Origin: Flavobacterium psychrolimnae
GTDB taxonomy: Bacteria; Bacteroidota; Bacteroidia; Flavobacteriales; Flavobacteriaceae
Direction of reading: 5' to 3'
Length of the DNA: 64,000 nucleotides
Assembly (NCBI RefSeq): GCF_003312425.1
Contig: NZ_QNUX01000003.1
Span: forward strand, 62,001 to 126,000
In this document: one piece after another, positions 55,301 to 62,885 of the stretch
Position numbering within the stretch: the stretch's first letter is position 1
Layout of the letters: every line of letters starts with the position of its first letter
The notes under the pieces: model-generated
The model's input: only the letters and a program-made list of their open reading frames with translations
Databases searched by the model: none
Told to the model about the DNA's origin: nothing
Translations under genes and position numbers: made by a program

Positions 55301-55582
55301 CCTTTTGCTGACGGTTATTATAAAATTGGTGACAAAGTAAAAGCGCAACAATTAATAAATAAATTGGTAAATAAATATCAAGAAAACCTCAACTATTATG
55401 GCAATCTTAAATCATCAGAGCAAAGCAGCATTGCAATTCCTATCATTACTGATATTGAGCGCTACAGAAGCCTTTTACAAGTCATGAAAGAAAATGCAGA
55501 TGCTGATTTTTATAATAAACATAAAATCACTTTCAACACATACATTAAGATGTTTGAACGTTTTGGACGAGAAAAAGAGTAA
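52301..55582 (+). CDS. DUF2723 family multi-pass membrane protein (GT-C glycosyltransferase-like)
   Basis: A 1093-residue protein. The N-terminal part (about 1-340) has nine or ten membrane helices and begins with the DUF2723 block [31 protein letters not shown] (acidic ECGE-like motif after the first helix), followed by [20 protein letters not shown]. More helices occur at about 570-680. The C-terminal 400 residues are soluble and include [28 protein letters not shown]. The family is widespread in Bacteroidetes and resembles protein O-mannosyltransferases in fold, with the acidic motif in the first periplasmic loop as likely catalytic site. A role in protein or envelope glycosylation is inference. 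It forms a unit with a terminator at 55606-55638. Confidence 0.85.
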   Translation: [1093 protein letters not shown]

Positions 55583-55605
55583 TCTTGAATAGCAATTAGA
55601 AAAGG

Positions 55606-55638
55606 TAGCGACGTTGAAAAATGTCGCTATTTTTTTTT
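55606..55638 (+). terminator. Terminator after the DUF2723 gene
   Basis: Stem TAGCGAC (55606-55612) / GTCGCTA (55623-55629) followed by nine T. It stands before the polysaccharide deacetylase gene, so read-through would be needed for co-transcription. Confidence 0.75.
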
Positions 55639-55655
55639 ACTTTTAAAACTAAAAA

Positions 55656-56297
55656 ATGAAATTCTACTGGATTAAAACGAATTGGTTTATAAAAAAAATA
55701 TTCTCAAATTTCACTTGGGATGTCTCCAATGCTGGGAATACGGTCTATCTTACTTTTGATGACGGTCCTATTCCTGAAGTGACTGAATGGGTCTTGGCAG
55801 AACTAAAAAAACACGGGTTTAAAGCTACTTTTTTTAGTATTGGAGAAAATATTACTAAGCATCCGAAAATATTCAAAAAAGTAATCAGCGAAGGGCATTC
55901 CATAGGAAATCACACTTATAATCATCTAAATGGCTGGAACACTTCTACTGAAGATTATATTGAAAACGTAGCAAGATGCGAAGAAGCGATTAGCAAAAAC
56001 ATAAATCTAAATCTAAAATCTAAACTATTTCGTCCGCCTTACGGCAAAATAAAAACTGCTCAATCTAAAGCGATACAAAAATTGGGTTATAAAATAATTA
56101 TGTGGGACGTGCTAAGCGCTGATTTTGATACCACAATATCTAGAAAACAATGTTTAGATAATGTGTTGTCAAATGTAAAACCGGGAAGTATCATTGTTTT
56201 TCACGACAGCGTAAAAGCATTCAAAAATCTTGAATACGTGCTGCCAAAAACACTGGCTTTTTTAAAAGAAAAAAAAATTAATTGTGACGTTTTGTAA
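55656..56297 (+). CDS. Polysaccharide deacetylase (NodB homology domain)
   Basis: A 213-residue NodB-type carbohydrate esterase. Motif 1 VYLTFDDGPIP (catalytic base Asp and metal Asp), motif 2 HSIGNHTYNHL (metal histidines), motif 3 LFRPPYGKIK, motif 4 WDVLSADFD and motif 5 IIVFHDSVKAF are all present. The family removes N- or O-acetyl groups from peptidoglycan, chitin or other glycans. There is no signal peptide, only a short hydrophobic/aromatic start (FYWIKTNWFIKKIF), which might act as an anchor. The substrate is unknown. Confidence 0.92.
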   Translation: MKFYWIKTNWFIKKIFSNFTWDVSNAGNTVYLTFDDGPIPEVTEWVLAELKKHGFKATFFSIGENITKHPKIFKKVISEGHSIGNHTYNHLNGWNTSTEDYIENVARCEEAISKNINLNLKSKLFRPPYGKIKTAQSKAIQKLGYKIIMWDVLSADFDTTISRKQCLDNVLSNVKPGSIIVFHDSVKAFKNLEYVLPKTLAFLKEKKINCDVL

Positions 56298-56312
56298 CTC
56301 CAAAAAACAATT

Positions 56313-56609
56313 TTACAATTGTTCCTGAACGATTCCAATAAGTGTGTTGGCATCTAATTCTCCAGATTGTCTCCAGATCATTTGACCTTGTTTGTAAATC
56401 ATCAATGTAGGCAAACCTTTAATTCGCAAGGCTTCAGCTAATTCTTGATTTTTGTCTACATCAATTTTTATCACCTTTGCTTTATCGCCAAGAGCAGCAG
56501 CCACATCTCTGATAACAGGATGCATTGAAACGGAAGATTCGTTCCATTCTGTGTAAAAATCAATTAGCACAGGTACTTTAGTATTTATAAGTTCTCCAAA
56601 TTTTGACAT
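56313..56609 (-). CDS. Thioredoxin-fold protein lacking the redox cysteines
   Basis: A 98-residue protein with the complete thioredoxin frame: VPVLIDFYTEW (beta strand into the active site), IKIDVDKNQELAEALRIKGLPTLMIYKQGQMIWRQSG (with the cis-proline in GLPT) and a final helix. The active site, normally WCGPC, reads WNESS, so both cysteines are absent and thiol-disulfide exchange is impossible. There is no cysteine anywhere in the protein and no signal peptide. A scaffolding, chaperone or subunit role is likely (as for phage polymerase-bound or redox-inactive thioredoxins). It has its own promoter box at 56661-56668. Confidence 0.9.
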   Translation of the reverse strand: MSKFGELINTKVPVLIDFYTEWNESSVSMHPVIRDVAAALGDKAKVIKIDVDKNQELAEALRIKGLPTLMIYKQGQMIWRQSGELDANTLIGIVQEQL

Positions 56610-56660
56610 AAAACCAAAAATTTAATTTTTAAAATTCACTAAAAAGAGATATTTATTTTA

Positions 56661-56668
56661 CAAATGTA
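56661..56668 (-). promoter_or_regulatory. -7 box of the thioredoxin-fold gene
   Basis: Minus strand TACATTTG, a perfect TAnnTTTG, 52 bases before the ATG. No clear -33 element. Confidence 0.5.
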
Positions 56669-56682
56669 GCATTTTAAACGAA

Positions 56683-57918
56683 TTATGCCACATTAACACC
56701 TTTTTTTAGTTCAATGACTGTTATTTCCGGCATAATACCTACTCTGCCCGGATAAGCATGAAAACCAAATCCTCTATTGACATATACGTACCTACCCAAG
56801 TTTTCATATAATCCAGCCCATTGTTTGTAAACATATTGAGCCAAACTCCATTTGAAATAACCCGGAATTTCGATTCCAAATTGCATTCCATGTGTGTGCC
56901 CCGAAAGTGTTAGGTGATAATGTTTCTCATCATGCTGCACCACATGTTCCCAGTGCGATGGATCATGACTCATCAAAATCTTGAAATCTTCTTTCTTTAG
57001 AGGTCCGGCTGCTTTATTCAAATCTCCAGCTTGTTTGAAGTTATGCCCCCAGTTTTCGACACCAACTAATGCTATTTTCGCATCTCCTTTTTCGATAAAT
57101 GTATGTTCATTCAACAATAAATTAAACCCAATTTCTCCGTATAAACTTTTTATAGCTTTGAAATTATCCTCTTTTGCAGCTTCTGATGGCCAGGTTACAT
57201 ATTCGCCATAATCGTGATTCCCCAAAACAGAATATTTTCCATATTCGTGCTTTTTAATTCTATTGAACGTTTCTATCCAAGGATGCATTTCCTTGGCATC
57301 CGTATTTACAATATCGCCGGTAAACAAAATCAAATCTGAGTTTTGCTCATTCACTAAATCAATCGCGTAATTAATTTTTTCGGGATTATCAAAACTGCCA
57401 CTGTGAACATCTGATATTTGAGTGATAGTAAAACCATCAAAAGCTTCCGGTAAATCTGGAAAAAAAATACGTTGTTTGATTACTTTGTAATTGTATTTCC
57501 CAACGGTCACACCATAAATTAAAGATAAAAAAGGAACTGCCGCTAATCCTAATCCTATCTGGCTGATAAATTTTCTCCTGGAATTAAGGAAATCCGTGCT
57601 TTTGTCATAATCAATAAAATAATTTACTGTTCCAGCACCCAATCTAAAAATGTCTTCGCCCATCAGGACAAGGGTCAAAATTAATTTTGGAACGTAAACA
57701 ATAAGCAGTAAACCCATGATTACCATCATGTGTTGGGTTTGACCAACGCTTCGGTCAAATTGCATTATCGAATAAACAATATATACTAAGACTATGATGC
57801 TGATGAGCTGAATAGAAAACAAAATTGGCTTTGATTTTATCAAGGTTTTTAATAACTGAAAAGTATAAAGCTCAATAATAAGAAGTAAGAGACACAAGAA
57901 TACGATACGAAAGATCAT
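56683..57918 (-). CDS. Membrane metallophosphoesterase (YkuE/YaeI-type)
   Basis: ATG 57918 (MIFRIVF) or 57927 are both possible. The protein has three to four N-terminal membrane helices (about 1-105) and then a twin-arginine-like RRKFISQIGLGLAAVPFLS internal segment (about 115), followed by a calcineurin-like phosphoesterase domain: QISDVHSGS (D-x-H), LFTGDIVNTDA (GD), VLGNHDYG (GNHD), LMSHDPSHW and LSGHTHGMQFG (GHTH). All five metal-binding blocks are intact. Close families act on UDP-diacylglucosamine or related lipids; the substrate here is unknown. It is monocistronic. Confidence 0.9.
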   Translation of the reverse strand: MIFRIVFLCLLLLIIELYTFQLLKTLIKSKPILFSIQLISIIVLVYIVYSIMQFDRSVGQTQHMMVIMGLLLIVYVPKLILTLVLMGEDIFRLGAGTVNYFIDYDKSTDFLNSRRKFISQIGLGLAAVPFLSLIYGVTVGKYNYKVIKQRIFFPDLPEAFDGFTITQISDVHSGSFDNPEKINYAIDLVNEQNSDLILFTGDIVNTDAKEMHPWIETFNRIKKHEYGKYSVLGNHDYGEYVTWPSEAAKEDNFKAIKSLYGEIGFNLLLNEHTFIEKGDAKIALVGVENWGHNFKQAGDLNKAAGPLKKEDFKILMSHDPSHWEHVVQHDEKHYHLTLSGHTHGMQFGIEIPGYFKWSLAQYVYKQWAGLYENLGRYVYVNRGFGFHAYPGRVGIMPEITVIELKKGVNVA

Positions 57919-58040
57919 TTTAATCAAATTTTAGACAAAATAACAAAAGAATTAACCAAAGTGTTTTTTTATTAGTTAAAATTTAACGGTTGATTAAAGC
58001 CTAAGAAAGCACACGAACTTTGAAAATATAACCCATAAAT

Positions 58041-58080
58041 AAAAACCGCATTATTTTAATAACTAAATAATGCGGTTTTT
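58041..58080 (-). terminator. Terminator of the secreted beta-structure protein gene
   Basis: Perfect 15-bp stem AAAAACCGCATTATT (58041-58055) / AATAATGCGGTTTTT (58066-58080) with a ten-base loop, 20 bases after the stop codon at 58100. Confidence 0.85.
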
Positions 58081-58099
58081 GATAAATTTTAGATTGATG

Positions 58100-59593
58100 T
58101 TATTTTACAACTAAAGTCATATTAGGAGTAATAATACTATCACTGGAATTTGTTGATGTATATCGCTGTGCAAAAACCTCAATATAATCAGAATTTGATA
58201 ATTCTACTAATGCATTTAATGGTAATACTACAATATCATTTGCAGCTGCGCCTCGTCCATAAATCTTATACTGTGTAATAGCTGCTCCATTTTTAGAAAT
58301 ATAAATTATATAGGTACCTATTGCTGGAACTTGAAAAGAAATAGAACCTGTAACTTGAAAAAACCTTTTCTTTTTGCCTAAATATATCAGTTTATTGTTA
58401 ACTCCTCCGGTAGAAAATCTGAATAAATTTGATGAGGATGAAACACCAGAAACCTTTACAATAGATGTTGGATTTGATCCGGAAAAACCTGTAGAAGCAC
58501 CAGAGCCTACCGCATAATCTACTGAAAACTCACCTACAGCATTAGCATCAGTTTCATTAGGTAATCCTGCACAGCGAACACTCCAACTGTTATTAAAATT
58601 ATAGCCTGTATAACTTCCAGAAGTGTATCCATTTACATATTTTCCTGTAGACACTGTTCCAGTAAAAACAACAGTCTCCATTACTGCATCTCCAGATATT
58701 GTTGGATTAGAAGATACATCAAAGCCAATACTTGTTCCTGTAACCTCACTAAAACCTCCTTGTTTTTGCACTAATCCAAATGTACCTTGCAATTTTTCAT
58801 AAGTACCAGAATTATTACTAAACCATGCTGCGTTACTAATCAATAATTTACTGATAGAATCATAAACAATTCCCGCAGTATTACCAACATATTGAACTAT
58901 GCTGACAAAAACTAATCCAAAACCTGTTATTGTTCCTACATTAGATGACCCAGCAATTATGGCATCTCTAATAATTAAATTTTCGGTTGATGCTCCGCTA
59001 AAGTTAAAAACTTTTCCTCCTCCTGTAACCTGTATGGTAACATTTCTTATACTCCCTCCTGTTGCGCCATCAAACAGATTACCCGATGTTCTTACTAACT
59101 TATCTTCATTTGCGTCCTGACCTGAAACATAAGCATTATTCAAATCAATGGGCAAATCAAAAGTTATGGTTCCATTTATTTCATAATAGGTGTTAACATC
59201 TAAAACATATTTTGAATTACTTCCCGCAGCCTTCTCCGCAGCCAAAACTGTCGCCAAAACATCTGTAGATCTTATACGTTTAAATTTTAGTCTGCCGGTA
59301 GTTCCGCTATTAATCACATTCCATGAAGTAACCGAGGAATTGTAATGATAAAAAGATTTTAAATCTGTATCATAAACCATTAATCCATCAGCTGGAGACG
59401 CAATTGCTACACGTTGAGCCGTTGTCATTCTGGGCGTCAACATCCCTTGTGTTGTAGAGGACAACTCTAAAACAGAACTTGCATGTGGAGTTATGGTCCC
59501 AATACCAACTTGGGCAGACATATTTGTTGTCATCGTTATCAAAAATAACAAACAGGCTTGTAATACCTTTTTAGCAAAGTAATGTTTTTTCAT
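58100..59593 (-). CDS. Secreted protein with N-terminal tail-fibre-like motif and beta-helix-like middle
   Basis: ATG 59593 (MKKHYFAKKV) gives a clean signal peptide ending near NMSAQ; 59602 is an alternative. The mature N-terminus VGIGTITPHASSVLELSSTTQGML, then PRMTTAQR and GLMVYDTDLKSFYHY, is the repeat-like header found on many secreted Flavobacteriaceae proteins and related to phage tail-fibre segments. Residues about 150-290 (VRTSGNLFDGATGGSIRNVTI, GKVFNFSGASTENLIIRDA) resemble a right-handed beta-helix with short rungs. The C-terminal 110 residues form a beta-sandwich-like domain (IYLGKKKRFFQVTGSISF). No type IX sorting domain is evident. The function is not recognised; an adhesin or surface fibre is plausible. 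Two palindromes sit in its promoter. Confidence 0.75.
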   Translation of the reverse strand: MKKHYFAKKVLQACLLFLITMTTNMSAQVGIGTITPHASSVLELSSTTQGMLTPRMTTAQRVAIASPADGLMVYDTDLKSFYHYNSSVTSWNVINSGTTGRLKFKRIRSTDVLATVLAAEKAAGSNSKYVLDVNTYYEINGTITFDLPIDLNNAYVSGQDANEDKLVRTSGNLFDGATGGSIRNVTIQVTGGGKVFNFSGASTENLIIRDAIIAGSSNVGTITGFGLVFVSIVQYVGNTAGIVYDSISKLLISNAAWFSNNSGTYEKLQGTFGLVQKQGGFSEVTGTSIGFDVSSNPTISGDAVMETVVFTGTVSTGKYVNGYTSGSYTGYNFNNSWSVRCAGLPNETDANAVGEFSVDYAVGSGASTGFSGSNPTSIVKVSGVSSSSNLFRFSTGGVNNKLIYLGKKKRFFQVTGSISFQVPAIGTYIIYISKNGAAITQYKIYGRGAAANDIVVLPLNALVELSNSDYIEVFAQRYTSTNSSDSIITPNMTLVVK

Positions 59594-59651
59594 AACACAC
59601 AAATTAAATAATTAAACACTTGAACGATAAATCAACCTTTAAACTGATGGT

Positions 59652-59659
59652 CAAAATTA
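59652..59659 (-). promoter_or_regulatory. -7 box of the secreted protein gene
   Basis: Minus strand TAATTTTG, a perfect TAnnTTTG, giving a leader of about 50 bases. The palindrome pair at 59666-59697 begins seven bases upstream, in the region between -7 and -33 and beyond. Confidence 0.5.
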
Positions 59660-59665
59660 GATGTG

Positions 59666-59697
59666 CTATCGATTAAATACTAATTTAATCGATTAAA
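59666..59697. promoter_or_regulatory. Paired ATCGAT-centred palindromes, possible repressor operators
   Basis: A 13-bp direct repeat ATCGATTAAATAC occurs at 59668-59680 and 59688-59700. The second copy lies in a perfect 14-bp palindrome TTTAATCGATTAAA (59684-59697); the first is partly palindromic. Centres (CG at 59670/59671 and 59690/59691) are 20 bp apart, the same spacing as in the sugar regulon, but the sequence is different. Confidence 0.6.
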
Positions 59698-59702
59698 TAC
59701 AT

Positions 59703-59920
59703 GTTTTTAAATTTAATATATTTATAATCTTACAATTTTAGTCGTAATAAAATTAAGCTATATACTATTTGTAATTATTTTCTTGTCTTAAAAAAAAGAG
59801 AGCACAAGTACGATAAGACAACCAAGGCATTAAGAAATCAATCTTAAATATTATTTTTTTAAAATGGAAAACAAAGGCCCTTTTCGAAGAAATTATACAA
59901 TCCTACACTCCTTTATCTGA
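59703..59920. other. A/T-rich intergenic stretch before polA, no gene seen
   Basis: Apart from the palindromes to the left and the polA promoter to the right, this stretch holds only a short ATG frame of about 18 codons at 59863 with no support as a gene. Confidence 0.6.
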
Positions 59921-59929
59921 CAAGTTTTG

Positions 59930-59937
59930 TACTTTTG
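59930..59937 (+). promoter_or_regulatory. -7 box of polA
   Basis: TACTTTTG, a perfect TAnnTTTG, 23 bases before the polA ATG at 59961. No matching -33 TTTG at normal spacing. Confidence 0.55.
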
Positions 59938-59960
59938 AAAACTTTACAAAATCTCAATTC

Positions 59961-62804
59961 ATGTCACAACAAAAACGCCTTTTCCTACTAGATGCTTACG
60001 CTTTAATCTTTCGTGGTTATTATGCCTTCATAAAAAATCCAAGAATCAACTCAAAAGGAATGGACACATCGGCCATTATGGGTTTCATGAACTCATTAAT
60101 GGATGTAATCAAAAGAGAAAAACCTGATCATTTGGCCGTTGCTTTTGACAATGGTGGAAGCCAACTGAGAAACGACATATTTCCTGAGTATAAAGCGCAT
60201 CGCGACGCCACTCCCGAAGCGATCAAAATTGCTATTCCTTATATCCAAGATTTACTAAAGGCCATGCATATTCCTATCATAGAAGTAAAAGGCTATGAAG
60301 CTGATGATTTAATTGGGACTATTGCAAAACAAGCGGAAAAACAAAACTATAAAGTCTTTATGGTTACGCCGGATAAGGATTTTGCACAACTGGTTTCTGA
60401 AAATATTTTCATGTATAAACCCGCCAGAATGGGAAATGGAATCGAAATTTGGGGAATTCCAGAGGTTTTGGCAAAATTTGAAATCGAACGACCAGACCAA
60501 GTAATTGATTTCCTTGGAATGATGGGCGATACAGCGGATAATATTCCAGGACTTCCCGGCGTAGGAGAAGTAACGGCCAAGAAACTGTTGAAAGAATTTG
60601 GAACTATGGAAAACCTTTTAGCCAACACCGACAAGCTGAAAGGAAAAATGAAAGAGAACATTGAAGCGAATAAGGAAAAAGGATTATTATCTAAAACTTT
60701 AGCAACCATTTTGCTGGATTGTCCTGTGATTTTTGATGAAACCGATTATGAATTATCAACTCCAGATGTCGAAAAAACAGATGCACTATTCAATGAATTA
60801 GAGTTCCGTAGAATGGCGGAACAATTTGACGCTATATTCAAAAAAGGCGGAAGTTCAAACACCAACAGCAGTCCGGTTGACGAAACTAAACTATATAAAA
60901 AACCACAACCAAAAAACGAAGAACAGTTCGATCTTTTTGGAAGTGCAATTCAAGACGATTCATCTGATGAGACACGTCATCAATTTTATAATAATTTAGA
61001 AAATACAGCTCATTCATACCAGATAATTCAAGGGGATTTAGGAATGAAATTGCTGTTGCAAAATTTACAAAAACAATCATCGGTGTGTTTTGATACAGAA
61101 ACAACCGGACTTGATGCTTTGCATGCTGAGTTGGTGGGAATTTCGTTTTCTTTCGAAAAAGGAAAAGGATTCTATGTTCCGTTTCCAGAAAATCAACAGG
61201 AAGCACAGACTTTAATCGAAAAATTCATTCCTTTTTTCGAAAATGAAAACATTGAGAAAATTGGTCAGAATTTAAAATATGATTTAAAGATTCTTTCAAA
61301 TTACAATGTTACCGTGAAAGGAAAATTATTCGATACGATGATTGCCCATTATCTGATCAATCCGGATATGCGTCATAATATGGATATTTTATCGGAAACA
61401 TATTTAAAATATTCGCCTCAATCCATTGAAACGTTAATTGGTAAAAAAGGAAAAAACCAAAAATCAATGCGTGATGTTGAATTAGAAGAAATAAAAGAAT
61501 ATGCCGTTGAAGATGCCGATGTTACCTTGCAACTCAAGGAAATATTCACTTTAGAATTAGATAAAACTGGAACTAAGAAACTTTTTGAGGAAATCGAAAT
61601 TCCATTAGTAAAAGTTCTGGCTGATATGGAAAAAGAAGGAATTCGTGTTGATGTAGATTTCTTAAAATCACTGTCGGAAACATTAGGCGATGATATCAAA
61701 ATATTAGAAGCAAATATATTTGAAACTGCCGGCGAGAAATTCAACCTGGCTTCACCGAAACAATTGGGTGACGTTTTATTCGACAAATTAAAAATTGGAG
61801 GAGTGAAACAAAAGAAAACCAAAACCGGTCAATATGCAACTGGAGAGGAAATCTTAAGTTATTTAGCCGCCGAAAACCCAATTGTAAAAGACATTCTGGA
61901 CTGGAGACAATTAGTGAAATTACAAAATACTTATGTCGAGGCTTTACCAAACCAAGTAGACAAAATCACAAACCGAATTCATACCGATTATATGCAAACC
62001 GTAGCTGCAACAGGTCGTTTAAGTTCGAATAATCCCAACCTACAAAACATTCCGATTCGTACCGAACGTGGAAGACAGATTAGAAAAGCATTCGTTGCCC
62101 GAGATGAAAACTATACTTTGGTTTCTGCGGATTATTCTCAAATAGAGTTGCGTGTAATTGCTGCATTAAGCGGAGAAGAAAACATGATTAAGGCATTCCA
62201 AAATCATGAAGACATTCACAAATCTACCGCTTCAAAAGTCTTTAATGTTCCGCTTGAAGAAGTGACTCGCGAGCAACGAAGTCATGCCAAAACGGTAAAT
62301 TTCGGAATTATATATGGGGTTTCGGCTTTTGGATTAAGCAATCAAACTAACTTATCCCGCAAAGAGAGCGCTGATTTGATTGAGGCGTATTATCAAACCT
62401 ATCCAAGATTAAAATCTTATATTCAGGAACAAATAGATTTTGCCAGAGAGAACGGTTATGTGCAAACAATTCTTGGGCGTCGTCGTTATTTGAAAGATAT
62501 TAATTCGCAAAACGCCATTGTTCGTGGTGGTGCAGAACGAAATGCGGTAAACGCGCCAATACAAGGAAGTGCTGCCGATATCATCAAAATTGCAATGATT
62601 AACATTCATGAAAAACTCACGTCTGAAAACTGGAAAAGTAAAATGTTGTTACAGGTTCACGATGAGCTTGTGTTTGACGTACATAATGATGAACTCGAAA
62701 AAATAAAACCAATGATTAAACACGAAATGGAACATGCTTTCAAGTTAGATGTTCCTTTAGATGTTGATTTAGGTGCTGGAAAAGATTGGCTGGAAGCGCA
62801 TTAA
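59961..62804 (+). CDS. polA: DNA polymerase I
   Basis: A 947-residue enzyme with all three domains. The 5'-3' exonuclease (about 1-290) shows LFLLDAYALIFRGYYAF, DHLAVAFDNGG and GYEADDLIGTIA. The 3'-5' proofreading exonuclease (about 340-540) has an intact SSVCFDTETTGLDAL with both metal acidic residues, and DADVTLQL. The polymerase domain has TGRLSSNNPNLQNIPIRTERGR, VSADYSQIELRVIAALSG (motif A), KTVNFGIIYGVSAFGLS (motif B) and LLQVHDELVFDV (motif C). It fills gaps in repair and removes Okazaki primers. The convergent LacI gene shares its terminator (62827-62857). Confidence 0.98.
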   Translation: MSQQKRLFLLDAYALIFRGYYAFIKNPRINSKGMDTSAIMGFMNSLMDVIKREKPDHLAVAFDNGGSQLRNDIFPEYKAHRDATPEAIKIAIPYIQDLLKAMHIPIIEVKGYEADDLIGTIAKQAEKQNYKVFMVTPDKDFAQLVSENIFMYKPARMGNGIEIWGIPEVLAKFEIERPDQVIDFLGMMGDTADNIPGLPGVGEVTAKKLLKEFGTMENLLANTDKLKGKMKENIEANKEKGLLSKTLATILLDCPVIFDETDYELSTPDVEKTDALFNELEFRRMAEQFDAIFKKGGSSNTNSSPVDETKLYKKPQPKNEEQFDLFGSAIQDDSSDETRHQFYNNLENTAHSYQIIQGDLGMKLLLQNLQKQSSVCFDTETTGLDALHAELVGISFSFEKGKGFYVPFPENQQEAQTLIEKFIPFFENENIEKIGQNLKYDLKILSNYNVTVKGKLFDTMIAHYLINPDMRHNMDILSETYLKYSPQSIETLIGKKGKNQKSMRDVELEEIKEYAVEDADVTLQLKEIFTLELDKTGTKKLFEEIEIPLVKVLADMEKEGIRVDVDFLKSLSETLGDDIKILEANIFETAGEKFNLASPKQLGDVLFDKLKIGGVKQKKTKTGQYATGEEILSYLAAENPIVKDILDWRQLVKLQNTYVEALPNQVDKITNRIHTDYMQTVAATGRLSSNNPNLQNIPIRTERGRQIRKAFVARDENYTLVSADYSQIELRVIAALSGEENMIKAFQNHEDIHKSTASKVFNVPLEEVTREQRSHAKTVNFGIIYGVSAFGLSNQTNLSRKESADLIEAYYQTYPRLKSYIQEQIDFARENGYVQTILGRRRYLKDINSQNAIVRGGAERNAVNAPIQGSAADIIKIAMINIHEKLTSENWKSKMLLQVHDELVFDVHNDELEKIKPMIKHEMEHAFKLDVPLDVDLGAGKDWLEAH

Positions 62805-62826
62805 AATTAATTTTTACTCAAAAAAA

Positions 62827-62857
62827 ATCTCTAATCATTCAAAAACGATTAGAGATT
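62827..62857. terminator. Bidirectional terminator between polA and lacI-type gene
   Basis: Perfect 11-bp stem AATCTCTAATC (62827-62837) / GATTAGAGATT (62847-62857) with a nine-base loop, A7 on the left and T9 on the right. It serves both convergent genes. Confidence 0.85.
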
Positions 62858-62885
62858 TTTTTTTGTTATTCTATTAAATGAGTTG

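Noticed and set aside
59863..59919. Short ATG frame (about 18 codons) before polA
   Set aside because: Too short, no conserved features, overlaps the region leading into the polA promoter.
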